From NCBI GenBank assembly GCA_020073445.1, contig JAIQFE010000015.1, forward strand, positions 1 through 64,000: a stretch of DNA of 64,000 nt. Direction: 5' to 3'. This stretch comes from Terriglobia bacterium. GTDB lineage: Bacteria > Acidobacteriota > Terriglobia > Bryobacterales > Bryobacteraceae. Shown piece by piece: positions 8,860-17,743 of this stretch (positions within the stretch are counted from its first letter, which is position 1; every line of letters starts with the position of its first letter). The translations under genes and the position numbers were made by a program. Below the pieces are notes generated by a model, which made no database searches, was not told where the DNA came from, and was given only the letters and a program-made list of their open reading frames with translations.

Positions 8860-10266
8860 TCATTGGCTTGCCTCGGCGACGAATGGCTGAATATCTCCCG
8901 CGGCAGTGGCGACTCCGAGCAGCCCGCGCCAAATACCGAGACGGGCAAGTGCGTCATCGATTTCTGCCTGGGTAAGCAGGCGCTGGGCCTCTGCGACTTC
9001 ATCGATCGTCCCGAGTCCCGACTGATAACGAGCTGTCGCCTGCTCCGTCGCCGCGCGCGCGGCCGCTACCTGGATGGGAGTGTTGGCGGCTACATTCCTG
9101 GCGCCGCCCAACGTCGCCACCGCTCGATTCCACTGGGCTGTCAAGTCTGTCGCAATCTGCCGCAACCGGGCGGTCTCGGCCCGAATCGCAGCGGATTGCC
9201 CACTTTCTCGGGCCCGAATGGCCGGGAGGTCGAACGCTGGGAAAGTTACGGTAAAGCCAAGCGCAGAGTTCTGAATCGTGGGAGCGAGGCCGTTGAGTCC
9301 GCCGAGGTTGTTTCCGTTGATCTCAGCCCCGGTCCCGCGGGCATAGGTAGAAGCCTGCGCGAAAAAGCGCGGAAAATAAGAGCGCTCAAGAATCTTGAGT
9401 TGCGACTTTAGTTGGTCGATTACGGCGTTCTGTTCAACCGCAATCGGATTTACGGCCGTGTCCAACTGCACAACGGTCCGCTCTGGCGGCAACTGAAGCA
9501 ACTTGGGCGCAGCGACCGAGATCTGGGCTGGCGGCAGACCCACGAACTGAGAGACGTTTACGCGCGCAACTTCGACAGCCTGTTGGGCTTGAATCACTAA
9601 GGTTCGCGCAGCCGCAAGCTCTGCTGCCGCTCGGGACGCGTCTGCGCCAGGTCGCAACTGCGCGTTCACCAGCGCGTTGATCGTCCGCGAAATCACTTCC
9701 GCTCGATCCACTCCGGCTTGAGCCGCTCGGGTGGTCTCCTGCGCCGCGACCAGAGTGACGTAAGCGTCCGCAGCCGCCACAGAGACGTCGAACTGGGTTC
9801 TTTTGAGGGTGGCCTCGGACTGGGTACGCGCCGCCGTGGCAGCGGCGACACTCGCTTGACGCAAACCAAAATCAAACGGTTCCCAGGAGACCAGCACTCC
9901 AATGGCGCTGCCCCACGCCGTTCCGAAGGTGTTTGACCCGAGTACGGGACCGGATATAGAAGGGATCACGCCCTGCGGCAGAAGGAGGCCGAAGACGTTG
10001 TTTCTCGTTGCACGATTTACTTGCGCCAACGCGTCGACTCTCGGCAGGTAGGCAGTTCGGGCGAGTTGAATGCCGGCTGCTGCCGCGTTGATCTGTTCCT
10101 GCGAAACCTGAATCGAAGGATAATTACGCAACGCAGCGGCGACTGCCTGGGCGACCGTCAGACCGGCCGGAGATGTCTGCTGAGCCGATAGGACAACGCC
10201 AGTTGCGATCATCAACCTCAAGACTCTTGCCACGTGGCCGTAGCTATCTCTCTGCCTGTTCAGCAC
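8860..10266 (-). CDS. TolC-like outer-membrane efflux protein
   Basis: The 468-residue protein has an N-terminal hydrophobic signal region (VLRLMIATGVVLSAQQTSPA), then two homologous halves of long Ala/Gln-rich helices, as expected for the trimeric alpha-barrel channel. Typical segments are LTVAQAVAAALRNYPSIQ near the start of the mature chain and ARYQSGLGTIDEVAEAQRLL near the end. It should form the exit duct for the RND pump encoded just downstream. It overlaps padR by 7 bases, so expression is tied to that regulator. Confidence 0.9.
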   Translation of the reverse strand: MLNRQRDSYGHVARVLRLMIATGVVLSAQQTSPAGLTVAQAVAAALRNYPSIQVSQEQINAAAAGIQLARTAYLPRVDALAQVNRATRNNVFGLLLPQGVIPSISGPVLGSNTFGTAWGSAIGVLVSWEPFDFGLRQASVAAATAARTQSEATLKRTQFDVSVAAADAYVTLVAAQETTRAAQAGVDRAEVISRTINALVNAQLRPGADASRAAAELAAARTLVIQAQQAVEVARVNVSQFVGLPPAQISVAAPKLLQLPPERTVVQLDTAVNPIAVEQNAVIDQLKSQLKILERSYFPRFFAQASTYARGTGAEINGNNLGGLNGLAPTIQNSALGFTVTFPAFDLPAIRARESGQSAAIRAETARLRQIATDLTAQWNRAVATLGGARNVAANTPIQVAAARAATEQATARYQSGLGTIDEVAEAQRLLTQAEIDDALARLGIWRGLLGVATAAGDIQPFVAEASQ

Positions 10267-10607
10267 GCTCGCCGTTGTCCTTCCATCAGTTCTCCTATCA
10301 ACTCCCGCACTTTAGCGCTGGCTGCCGTTAATGCTTTGCGCCCAAGAGGAGTGGCACGATAGACCTTACGCAGCGACTTGCCATTGCGCTGCTCGGTTGA
10401 GCGCAAATAGCCCTTTTTCTCCAAGCCATACAGCAATGGATAAAGGGTTCCGGGGCTGATCCGATATCCATGCCGCGCCAACTCCTCAACCATGCCAAGT
10501 CCGAAGATTGGTCGTTCCGTCGCGTGATGCAGAACGTGCAAGCGCATCATTCCTGAGTAGAGATCGCGGTCCACCGCAGGATCTGGGTCTGCTTTCGCTT
10601 TCTTCAT
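10260..10607 (-). CDS. PadR-family transcriptional regulator
   Basis: This 115-residue winged-helix protein has the PadR signature: an N-terminal helix LYSGMMRLHVLHHATERPIF, then YRISPGTLYPLLYGLEKKGY, in which the wing-helix core is clear, and a C-terminal helix for dimerisation (TAASAKVRELIGELMEG). PadR proteins repress neighbouring efflux or stress genes and release DNA on binding a small ligand. It is the first gene of the padR-tolC-RND-adaptor-regulator-kinase run and overlaps the channel gene, so autoregulation of the whole operon is likely. Its upstream region also carries the tandem repeats described at 10644-10711, implying two layers of control. Confidence 0.88.
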   Translation of the reverse strand: MKKAKADPDPAVDRDLYSGMMRLHVLHHATERPIFGLGMVEELARHGYRISPGTLYPLLYGLEKKGYLRSTEQRNGKSLRKVYRATPLGRKALTAASAKVRELIGELMEGQRRAC

Positions 10608-10643
10608 TTCGATTACGAACGTAGAATGGGCAGGGCTCTTCTA

Positions 10644-10711
10644 TTTATACGGGTGGGAAGTTGCCACCGCCACTGACGTTTTCCTGAATTCTTCCTGAAT
10701 ATTTGTTCAGG
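10644..10711 (-). promoter_or_regulatory. promoter/operator of the padR-RND operon: 11-bp-period direct repeats and -10 box
   Basis: Plus-strand CACTGA at 10671-10676, CCTGAA at 10683-10688 and CCTGAA at 10694-10699 are spaced about 11 bases apart, with an inverted TTCAGG at 10706-10711. On the minus strand these are TTCAGG-type repeats followed by GTCAGTGG, exactly 20 bases, and TATAAA (10644-10649). Tandem repeats at one helical turn are typical of OmpR/PhoB-family binding. The same layout with the same spacing occurs before the multicopper oxidase. Confidence 0.7.
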
Positions 10712-10746
10712 TAACCTGAGGCTCGTTTGCGCGGTCCGGCTGGGGG

Positions 10747-12126
10747 CTAACGGACATATTCCAGAAGCTGCATGAACCCGAAATCCATGTGCAACTGCAT
10801 GTGGCAGTGGAAAAGCGTCAACCCCGGATTGTCCGCAACGAAATCCACAGCCGCAGTACTGCGGCTGCCAACGCTGATCACATCCTTCATCAATCCGGCG
10901 GTTGGCTTTCCCGCCACCTGTGTGATTTCGAACGTGTGACGATGCAGGTGGAGAGGATGGATGTCGCCGCTATCGTTGTTGAAGAATAGACGGTAGCGCT
11001 TGCCCTTCTCAAGGTGTAGCTTCTCAATGTCCGGGAAGGATTTCCCGTTGATGGTCCAGTGATTAAAATCCTTCCGGTTGCCCGGAATCTTCTCGAACTT
11101 CATCTCGAACTGGTGGTCAGGCTGAGGAGCGGAGCGATCGCTTGCGAACTGAGTGTAGTCCCATGGACCTCGCCCGACGTTCGGTGGTTGTTGCCACTGT
11201 GGTTCCCCGGTCTTGTTCGCGTATTCGACCACCACGCCCATCCCCATCATTCGTTCTTCCTCCTTGGTGGAGCCAAGAACCCAGATGCCCGGATTGCTCA
11301 TCTCGACGATGGCGTCGATGCGCTCTCCGATATCCAGATAGAGGATGTCGACGGTCTGAGGGCGAGGCACCGTGTTTCCATCCATGGCGATCACCCTAAA
11401 TTTGTGGCCAGGCAGCGCGAGCCTGATTTCATCGGTCGCGCTTGCATTGAGGAACCGAAAGAGGACCCGTTGTCCGGGGCGCACGCGAAGAGGGTCGCCC
11501 GCTCCCAGCATCTTGCTGTTGAGCGTCGCTGAACGGTACATGATCTCCCATCCGTTATTCGGAGGTCCCATGTTTGCCAGCGACGGCTCCCAATGATGAG
11601 CGGCCATGCAGATTTCCTGGTCGTAGTCGCCCGGGTGACGCGCCGGCTCGACAATCGCAAAACCAAACTGGCCCGAGAACCCGGCGCGGCTGAGATCCGC
11701 GTGGGCCATCGTGTGCGTGTGATACCACCGGGTGCCGGCCGGTTTGGGAGTGAACCGATAACGGCGATGACCGCGAGGCGGAACGGCCGGCGTCCCTTCT
11801 TCGGTTGATCCGTCCACCGCCGACGGGATCTGTTGGCCGTGCCAATGAACGACCTCGGCAACGTCCGTTTCGTTGAACACATCCACCGTAACCGGCTTTC
11901 CCTCTCTGAATCTTACGACCGGACCGGGAACGGAACCGTTGTAGCCCACGGTCTTGATGATCCTTCCGTGACCTATCTCCAGAGACACAGGGGCGATGTG
12001 GAGAGCCAGGTTGGCCTTTTCATCCTTACCGCCGTCGGAATCAGCCGCCAGCGAGCCTTGCGGCAGGAGTGACGGGAAACCCGCGAATGCCAACCCGGAA
12101 GACTTGAGGAAATGACGCCGATACAT
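10747..12126 (-). CDS. multicopper oxidase, Tat-exported (CopA/laccase-like)
   Basis: The 459-residue protein begins YRRHFLKSSGLAFAG, a twin-arginine signal, consistent with export after copper loading. All four copper-ligand motifs are present: HWHG near 95, WYHTHTMAH near 135, HPLHLHRH near 395, and HCHMQLHMDFGFM near 440. The type 1 site therefore has its Cys and histidines. Such enzymes oxidise Cu(I) or phenols in the periplasm with reduction of oxygen. Copper detoxification is the best guess given the neighbouring sensor system and shared operator. The gene stands alone on the minus strand between two copies of the regulatory repeat. Confidence 0.92.
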   Translation of the reverse strand: MYRRHFLKSSGLAFAGFPSLLPQGSLAADSDGGKDEKANLALHIAPVSLEIGHGRIIKTVGYNGSVPGPVVRFREGKPVTVDVFNETDVAEVVHWHGQQIPSAVDGSTEEGTPAVPPRGHRRYRFTPKPAGTRWYHTHTMAHADLSRAGFSGQFGFAIVEPARHPGDYDQEICMAAHHWEPSLANMGPPNNGWEIMYRSATLNSKMLGAGDPLRVRPGQRVLFRFLNASATDEIRLALPGHKFRVIAMDGNTVPRPQTVDILYLDIGERIDAIVEMSNPGIWVLGSTKEEERMMGMGVVVEYANKTGEPQWQQPPNVGRGPWDYTQFASDRSAPQPDHQFEMKFEKIPGNRKDFNHWTINGKSFPDIEKLHLEKGKRYRLFFNNDSGDIHPLHLHRHTFEITQVAGKPTAGLMKDVISVGSRSTAAVDFVADNPGLTLFHCHMQLHMDFGFMQLLEYVR

Positions 12127-12183
12127 GGATTCTTACGCAGGCAACAGCCGGTTCACGAGTGAGCCACAGTAGCCTCAGTTTCC

Positions 12184-12254
12184 TTTATAGATCTTGCCGA
12201 GTGTCAAGACCACTGACATTTTCCTGAAGTTTCCCTGAACAATTCTTCAGGAAG
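12184..12254 (-). promoter_or_regulatory. promoter/operator of the multicopper oxidase gene, matching the one before padR
   Basis: Plus-strand CACTGA at 12211-12216, CCTGAA at 12223-12228 and CCTGAA at 12234-12239 show the same spacing as at padR, with an inverted CTTCAGGAAG at 12245-12254. Reading the minus strand, GTCAGTGG is followed by exactly 20 bases and then TATAAA (12184-12189). The oxidase start codon is about 60 bases further on. Confidence 0.7.
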
Positions 12255-12418
12255 AAGCCCACTCCTGACTTGTCCCTAGGCGAATCCCAAGAACCCCACG
12301 GTCGAATTCGCCGAGTGTTACGCCCGTCAGCGCCCGGCGTGGGCGTTCTTCCGCACTTCCAGTGGCGTGGAGGATAGCTCCGGTCGCGACTGGACCGCAA
12401 TAACCACCTCATCTCAAT

Positions 12419-13624
12419 TCACTTGGCTGCTGGCGCCTTGCGCCGATCATGTTTCCCCGGAATCAACAGGAGCAGTCCGAAGCTGCCGACGACAGCAAAG
12501 GCCGCACCGTAATAGAACACGGCCGCATGGCCGACCCGATCCCAAAGCAATCCAGCAACGACGCTCGCCACCAGTTGCAACAGGCCGACCGTGGTGCTGT
12601 ACCAGCCGATGCCGCTTGCGCGCAGATGCTCCGGCACGAAATCCGACGCGAGTGCTTTGCCGACAGCGCGGAATATCCCCTGATACAATCCGTAAAAGAC
12701 AAACAGCGCCGCGACAAGAAAGATGTTCTTCGTCAGCGCAAAACCGAGATAGGCGATCAGGAAGATGACAAAGGAGGCGAGCAGTACATACTTGCGCCCC
12801 CACCTGTCGGACAGAGAGCCCGCCGGATAGGAAATGAGAGCGGCAACGAGGTTGAACGCCGCGTAGATCAGGATCGTTGTTTCGAGCGTGGCACCGATAT
12901 CCTGTGTCCGCAGAATCAGGAACGCATTGCTGGAGTTGCCGATGCCGAACAAAGCCGTCGCGAGCAGATATTTCCAGTAGGCCTTGGGAAACTGTCGAAG
13001 ATGGACATCGATCTTCGATTTGGCTGCGACGGCCGCCGGACGCTCCTTCACCAGCAGGACCATGAGGAAGGCAAGCAGGCCAGGAACAACGGCCACATAG
13101 AAGATGGTCCGGATGCCAAGATGCGCGGCGTAAAGGAGGAGCACGGCCAGCAACGGCCCAAGGAAGGCGCCGGCATTGTCGCCGACACCCTCAAGGCCAA
13201 AGGCGCGGCCCCTGTTTTCCTCATCCACGGATGATGCAATCAGTGCATCCCGCGGCGCGGAGCGCGTGCCCGCGCCGAGCCGATCCAGCAACCGCGCGCC
13301 GAACAACGCCTGCCACACGGTGGCAAGCCCCATCAGCGGCTTGGCAACCGCCGCAAGGAGATAACCTGCGACCGCGACGGGTTTTCGCTTTTGCAACTTG
13401 TCCGAAAGTGCGCCGGAAAAACCCTGCACGATGTTTTGCGTTGCCTGCGCGAAACCGTCCACGAGCCCGACGATGCTGCCGGTTGCTTTCAGCGTCTGCG
13501 TCAGAAAGACCGGCAGGACGGGATAAAGCATTTCAGTCGAAATATCGGCGAACAAGCTGGCGGCGGCGAGAAGGAACGCGTTTCGCGAAAGGCCGGCAAA
13601 GTAGCGCTCGACCGGACGGGGCAT
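12419..13624 (-). CDS. MFS transporter
   Basis: This is an inner-membrane permease of about 401 residues with about 12 predicted helices, and MFS loop motifs such as GALSDKLQKRKPVAVAGY (the loop 2-3 GxLaDrxGrr-type motif) and SLSDRWGRKYVLLAS in the second half. LLDRLGAGTRSAPRDALIAS lies between helices 4 and 5. ATG 13624 is preferred over the upstream TTG at 13630. It lies just downstream of the chromate transporter gene in the same direction (8 bases), a pairing often seen in chromate-resistance loci, but its substrate cannot be read from sequence. Confidence 0.85.
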   Translation of the reverse strand: MPRPVERYFAGLSRNAFLLAAASLFADISTEMLYPVLPVFLTQTLKATGSIVGLVDGFAQATQNIVQGFSGALSDKLQKRKPVAVAGYLLAAVAKPLMGLATVWQALFGARLLDRLGAGTRSAPRDALIASSVDEENRGRAFGLEGVGDNAGAFLGPLLAVLLLYAAHLGIRTIFYVAVVPGLLAFLMVLLVKERPAAVAAKSKIDVHLRQFPKAYWKYLLATALFGIGNSSNAFLILRTQDIGATLETTILIYAAFNLVAALISYPAGSLSDRWGRKYVLLASFVIFLIAYLGFALTKNIFLVAALFVFYGLYQGIFRAVGKALASDFVPEHLRASGIGWYSTTVGLLQLVASVVAGLLWDRVGHAAVFYYGAAFAVVGSFGLLLLIPGKHDRRKAPAAK

Positions 13625-13631
13625 AGTCAAC

Positions 13632-14874
13632 TCATTTTATCGCCGCCAGCGCGATGCCCCCAAGCGCGCTGATGACGGCAACCAGCAACGGCGGTGCGCG
13701 CCAGACGGTTAGGAGAACGAAGCCGACGAGAGCGACACCGAAATCTCCCGGTGCCTTTATCGCACTGGTCCAGAGGGGGCCGTAGAGCGCGGCGCGCAAG
13801 AGCCCTACGACGGCCGCGTTGACACCACCCATCATCGCCTGCGCGCCGGTGCGCTTGCGCAATGCATCCCAGAAGGGCAATGTCCCAATCAGGATAAGAA
13901 CGCCCGGAAGAAAAATGGCAATCAGGCCCAGCGCCGCGCCCGCTATGCCGTGCGGCGTGGGATTCACCACGGTCCCCAGATACGCGGCGAAGGTGAAGAG
14001 CGGCCCGGGGACCGCCTGAACTGCGCCATAGCCGGCGAAAAACGCATCGTCGCTTACCCAGCCGGGCGCCACGAACCCCTCACGCAGCAAAGGGAGGACA
14101 ACATGGCCGCCGCCAAACACCAGCGCGCCGGAGCGGTACAAGACTTCGAACAAGGCGATGCCGGAGGACGCGATCGAGGTTCGCAGGACCGAGAGAGCCG
14201 CAAGGAGCCCAAAGAAACCTGTCAGGCCAGCGACCCCGACGGTGCGCGAGACACGCACAGCGATACGGCCCGACGGCGTTGACGGCGCATTACGGCAAAA
14301 CCAGAAGCTTGCGATGCCGCCGAGGGCAATCGCTTCGATTTGCACCGCCGATGAAGTGCTGAACAAGATGATGAGCGCCGCCACCACCGCGATGTAGGCA
14401 CGTTCCCGGTCAGGGCAGAGCGTGCGCGCCATCCCCCACACGGCCTGCGCGACGATGGCCACGGCGACAAGCTTGAGGCCATGCAGCAAACCAATTCCCG
14501 CCGGGCCACTGAGTGCACCAGCGCCATAGGCGAACAGGACAAGGGCGATGGCGGAAGACAAAGTGAAAACCGGCCCAAGCCGCGAACGCACCGCGGTATC
14601 CTGCGCGCATGAGTCCTATGGAAAACGCGACCTGGCTGCTGGCTGGACCGGCGAGGAACTGGCACAGCCCGACGAGATCGGCATAGGCGTGTTCGTCGAT
14701 CCACTTCCGGCGCACGACGAATTCTTCGCGGAAATACCCGATGTGGGCGATAGGTCCGCCGAAAGAGGTGACTCCAAGCTTGAGGAATGCGAAGTGGACT
14801 TCGAGGGATGAGCCACGCTCCGCAAGCGTGTGGGGCGTAATTGCGTCGTTTCTTTCCTTGTCAGCGGTATCCAT
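13632..14874 (-). pseudogene. chrA: chromate transporter ChrA, broken by a one-base insertion
   Basis: Two overlapping frames together give a full-length CHR-family protein of about 413 residues. The first frame (from ATG 14874) holds LKLGVTSFGGPIAHIGYFRE, the CHR signature, and QFLAGPASSQVAFSIGLMRAG. It goes wrong after AWAGF. The second frame resumes at FTLSSAIALVLFAYGAG and continues through FGGGHVVLPLLREGFV and AVQAVPGPLFTFAAYLG, the second CHR repeat. Removing one base from the four-A run at 14566-14569 joins them perfectly. ChrA exports chromate across the inner membrane. Either the gene is newly dead or this homopolymer is a sequencing error. It lies between an oxidase relic and the MFS gene. 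Confidence 0.85.
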
Positions 14875-14880
14875 TTGTCA

Positions 14881-15397
14881 CGCATAGTTGAAGAGTGCCA
14901 TGAACCCGAAATCCATGTGCAGTTGTTGGTGACAGTGGAAGAGAGTCATGCCCGGATTGTCGGCGACGAAATCGAACTCAATCTCCTGAAAGCAGCCCAG
15001 CATTACCACGTCCTTGATGATGCCCGCAGTCGGCTTGCTGCCGACGCGTACCAGCTCGACTAGGCCTGTGTAGATGCAGAGGATGAATGTCGTCGCTGGC
15101 GTTGCGAAACTTCAGACGATAGCGGCGACCCTCATCCACCGTGTACATGGCTTCATCGTCTCCATTGAGAACGTTTTACCGTTGAGGGTCCACTGGTTGA
15201 ACCCATTGCGCGCCGTTGTACTTGACGATCGTCATCTCGATCGTTTCATCGGGTGCGGCGGGTGGCGCATTCGGATTGCCACGCACGTCCTTGTGCATCC
15301 CCCACGGAGCCTCGATCAATGCAGGTTCGGCCAAACCGGTGGGATTAGCAAGTTCGGAGAACCTTGCAGGCGGAACACCGTGCCGATTGCGGTTCAT
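14881..15397 (-). pseudogene. C-terminal relic of a second multicopper oxidase
   Basis: Three minus-strand frames carry consecutive pieces of a multicopper oxidase: APDETIEMTIVKYNGA, then GFNQWTLNGKTF, then DEGRRYRLKFRNA, and finally KPTAGIIKDV and TLFHCHQQLHMDFGFMALF before TGA 14881. The last piece contains the Cys-His cluster and ends almost exactly like the intact oxidase at 10747. At least two frameshifts separate the pieces, and the N-terminal two thirds is missing. The upstream boundary near 15397 is uncertain. Confidence 0.7.
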
Positions 15398-15467
15398 CCA
15401 GCGTCAAGAAGGCTGTAGGGCGACGATCAAAAGCCCGCTTCAAGGAATAAAGCGCACCGGGCGCGCA

Positions 15468-15494
15468 CTGAGACTCTTGATCAGTAGCACCCTC
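15468..15494 (+). repeat. right copy of the imperfect direct repeat (possible att remnant)
   Basis: CTGAGACTCTTGATCAGTA here matches CTGAGACTCTTTAATCAGTA at 1753. It lies about 80 bases before the recombinase start, where an attachment site would be expected. Together with the left copy it would bound the 13.7-kb resistance block. Confidence 0.4.
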
Positions 15495-15572
15495 TTAAAT
15501 CCCCAATAATTCTTGATCTCCACCGCACTTGTGTGCGACCTGTGTGCCCGTTTCCGGGCAGGAGGTATTTTT

Positions 15573-16544
15573 ATGGCCCGGAAAGCAGGGCAACTCATTT
15601 CGCGCGGTTCGCGCACATGGCTCGTTCGCGTTTCCCTTGGCCGCGATCCGGAAACGGGAACTCGCAAATACCATAACAAAACCATTCGAGGCTCATTCCG
15701 CGAAGCGCAAACCTACCTGAGCGGAAGGCTGCAAGAACGCGAGATCGGGCGTCTCCCGCGTGCGGCGGCGACCAGTCTTAATCAGTACTTGGATCAGTGG
15801 CTCACAACGGTAGCCAAGCCGAAACTCCGGCCGAAAAGCTACATCGATTACGAAGCGCTGTTGCGGCTTCACATCCGCCCAGTCCTCGGGACGAGGCCGC
15901 TCGGCGCAATCGTCCAGTTCGACATCCAGAGCATCTACGCTCAAATGTTTGCGCGCGGGTTGTCCGCGCGAACGATTGAATACACGAACGCGGTGCTACA
16001 GTCCGTGTTCCGTCAGGCAGTGCGCTGGAAAATGTTGGGTGAGGATCCCTGCATTGGCGTGGACCTGCCACGCATAAAGCGGCGGGAGATGGAGGCGCTC
16101 AGCGTTGAGGAATGCAGGCGCTTTCTCGCGGCCACGAAAGAAACGGAATGGTTCGCCTTGTACGCGCTGGCGCTGACTACTGGAATGAGGCCAAGCGAAT
16201 ACCTGGCGCTCAAGTGGAGCGACATCGATTGGCAGCGAGGCGCGGCGAGTGTGTGTCGAACCATCCAGCATTCGAAGACAGGCCGGCTCTTTGACGACAC
16301 GAAACGAAAGCGTAGTCGCCGGGTACCTGGACTTTTCCTGCGAAGACCACGTGGCTGGGCATTCGGTGTCTGCCTCGTGGTTATGGAACCGCAATCGGCA
16401 CACTATAGGACCGTGCCGATAACACTTCCTTTTGGTTCGGGGTTCACGACCGCAGCAACATCACAGTTGTCATCAGCGATAGGAACAAAACTCGATGAGG
16501 GTTTCGGCACGCTCTGCTCGATCATTCTCGACTCCCTTTCGTGA
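15573..16544 (+). pseudogene. tyrosine recombinase (phage-type integrase), C-terminally truncated
   Basis: ATG 15573 has a strong AGGAGG upstream. The arm-binding and core-binding domains are present (RSWLVRVSLG-type N-terminus, LNQYLDQWL, RPKSYIDYEALLRLHI, RTIEYTNAVLQSVFRQAVRW). The first catalytic block is intact: LTTGMRPSEYLALKWSDID, with the catalytic Arg. Homology ends at about RTIQHSKTGRLFDDTKRKRS near base 16310. The HxxR and Tyr nucleophile blocks are missing and are replaced by unrelated residues that read on to the stop. The enzyme should be inactive. It probably once mobilised the block to its left. Confidence 0.8.
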
Positions 16545-16888
16545 GAGTGACGCTCGATGCGAGTTCTTTGTTGCGGCATCATCGCGGTATAAGCGCGACG
16601 AAGTGAACTAAGTGAGCTGAAAGGAAATGATTTTGAGATAGCTCTTGAGATCTGTGGGGCGGAAGCCAGGCGTGTCTCGTCGCCATGAATATGTCTGACG
16701 GCAGTCCCGGAGCTTAGGTCCCCGACGGCGAAAAACCCACGATCGCCTACGAGACTGATGGGCAGAACGGTGCGGCTCGCCGCCCACCCCGCTCGGCAGT
16801 GTAAAGAACGGTTAAGATCCCCCGCGACAAGAACCTTTACGACCACGCACCGTCTTTGCAGGAAAGGGATTTGCTTCGAAACCGGACG
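16545..16888 (+). promoter_or_regulatory. intergenic region with tandem repeat GTAAAG-N4-GTTAAG (16801-16816)
   Basis: No gene is credible here. Plus-strand GTAAAG at 16801-16806 and GTTAAG at 16811-16816 lie one 10-base step apart, about 70 bases before the likely start of the TIGR03435 gene. The same arrangement occurs before four other loci in this window. The rest of the stretch shows no RNA gene or repeat that I can support. Confidence 0.5.
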
Positions 16889-17743
16889 ATGAACTACCAA
16901 TTGAATGCCGGCAACCGGTCGAGAGCCGCTTTGCCGCTGAGAGCGAACGTCGCAGCGTGGGCTATCCCGTCCGCGGCGATGTTCCTTGGAATCGCACTTG
17001 CCCAAGCGCCCAAGGCAGCGCCGACTTTTGACGTCGTTGCCATCAGATCAGCGGATCTTCCGACGCCGGAAACGATGCGCTCCGGGCAATTCCGGGCGGG
17101 CACCACGATTAACGAAGGCAGCGCGGACTTCGAATTTGTCACTCTGGCCGATTTGTTGCCTTATGCGTATCGCGTGAAATCCTTCCAAGTGATCGGCCCG
17201 CAGTCCTTGCGCGAATCTCGGTGGAATATACGCGCAAGACTGCCGCAAGGCGGGTCGCGCGATCAGATTCCTGATATGGTACAGGCAATGCTAGTCGATC
17301 GTTTCAAACTCGCGATTCATCGCGAGAAGCGGGATTTGCCGGTCTATGAGTTGGTTGTGTTGAAGGGTGGACCAAAGCTGAAGCCATCCGAAGCCTCCGA
17401 TTCCGCCGACGACACAATCGCGACGCCCGGGCCTCCGGGCTTATTCCCGTTCGGCGGTCCTCCTGGTGGCGGACCTCCGGACGGTCGCGGACCCGGCAAT
17501 AGCCAGCCTGCTGGCGATGGCAGAGGGGGCCTAGGAATGATGGTGAGCAATGCCGCAGGAGGGGCGGTGCGAATGTTGCCCGATGAAAACTGCGGCATGC
17601 GTTTGGAGTTCAAGAGCCTCACCATGTCTGGCTTGGCCGACACGCTTACTCCGTTTCTGGATCGGCCCGTCATCGATGGAACGGGGATCAAGGGAAGCTA
17701 TCAGGCCTCGCTCAAACTCCCAATGGATCTAATGTTCGCGTGA
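16889..17743 (+). CDS. TIGR03435-type soil-associated secreted protein, main part
   Basis: A signal-like hydrophobic segment (AAWAIPSAAMFLGIALAQA) is followed by PTFDVVAIRSAD, the usual start of the TIGR03435 domain in Acidobacteriota. Further family marks are LADLLPYAYRVKSFQVIGP, MVQAMLVDRFKLAIHREKRD, LPVYELVVLKGGPKL and DRPVIDGTGIKGSYQASLKL. The function of this family is unknown. A glycine/proline-rich insert occupies about 17430-17530. The frame ends at TGA 17741, one turn before the family's last module, which continues in the next frame. ATG 16889 is preferred over TTG 16856, but the ribosome site is poor. It lies at the head of an operon with a SUMF1-like and a DUF6152 gene. Confidence 0.8.
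   Translation: MNYQLNAGNRSRAALPLRANVAAWAIPSAAMFLGIALAQAPKAAPTFDVVAIRSADLPTPETMRSGQFRAGTTINEGSADFEFVTLADLLPYAYRVKSFQVIGPQSLRESRWNIRARLPQGGSRDQIPDMVQAMLVDRFKLAIHREKRDLPVYELVVLKGGPKLKPSEASDSADDTIATPGPPGLFPFGGPPGGGPPDGRGPGNSQPAGDGRGGLGMMVSNAAGGAVRMLPDENCGMRLEFKSLTMSGLADTLTPFLDRPVIDGTGIKGSYQASLKLPMDLMFA

Noticed and set aside
16403-17005. 200-residue minus-strand frame
   Set aside because: It lies across the integrase tail and the start of the TIGR03435 gene and has shadow-like composition without signal, motif or ribosome site.
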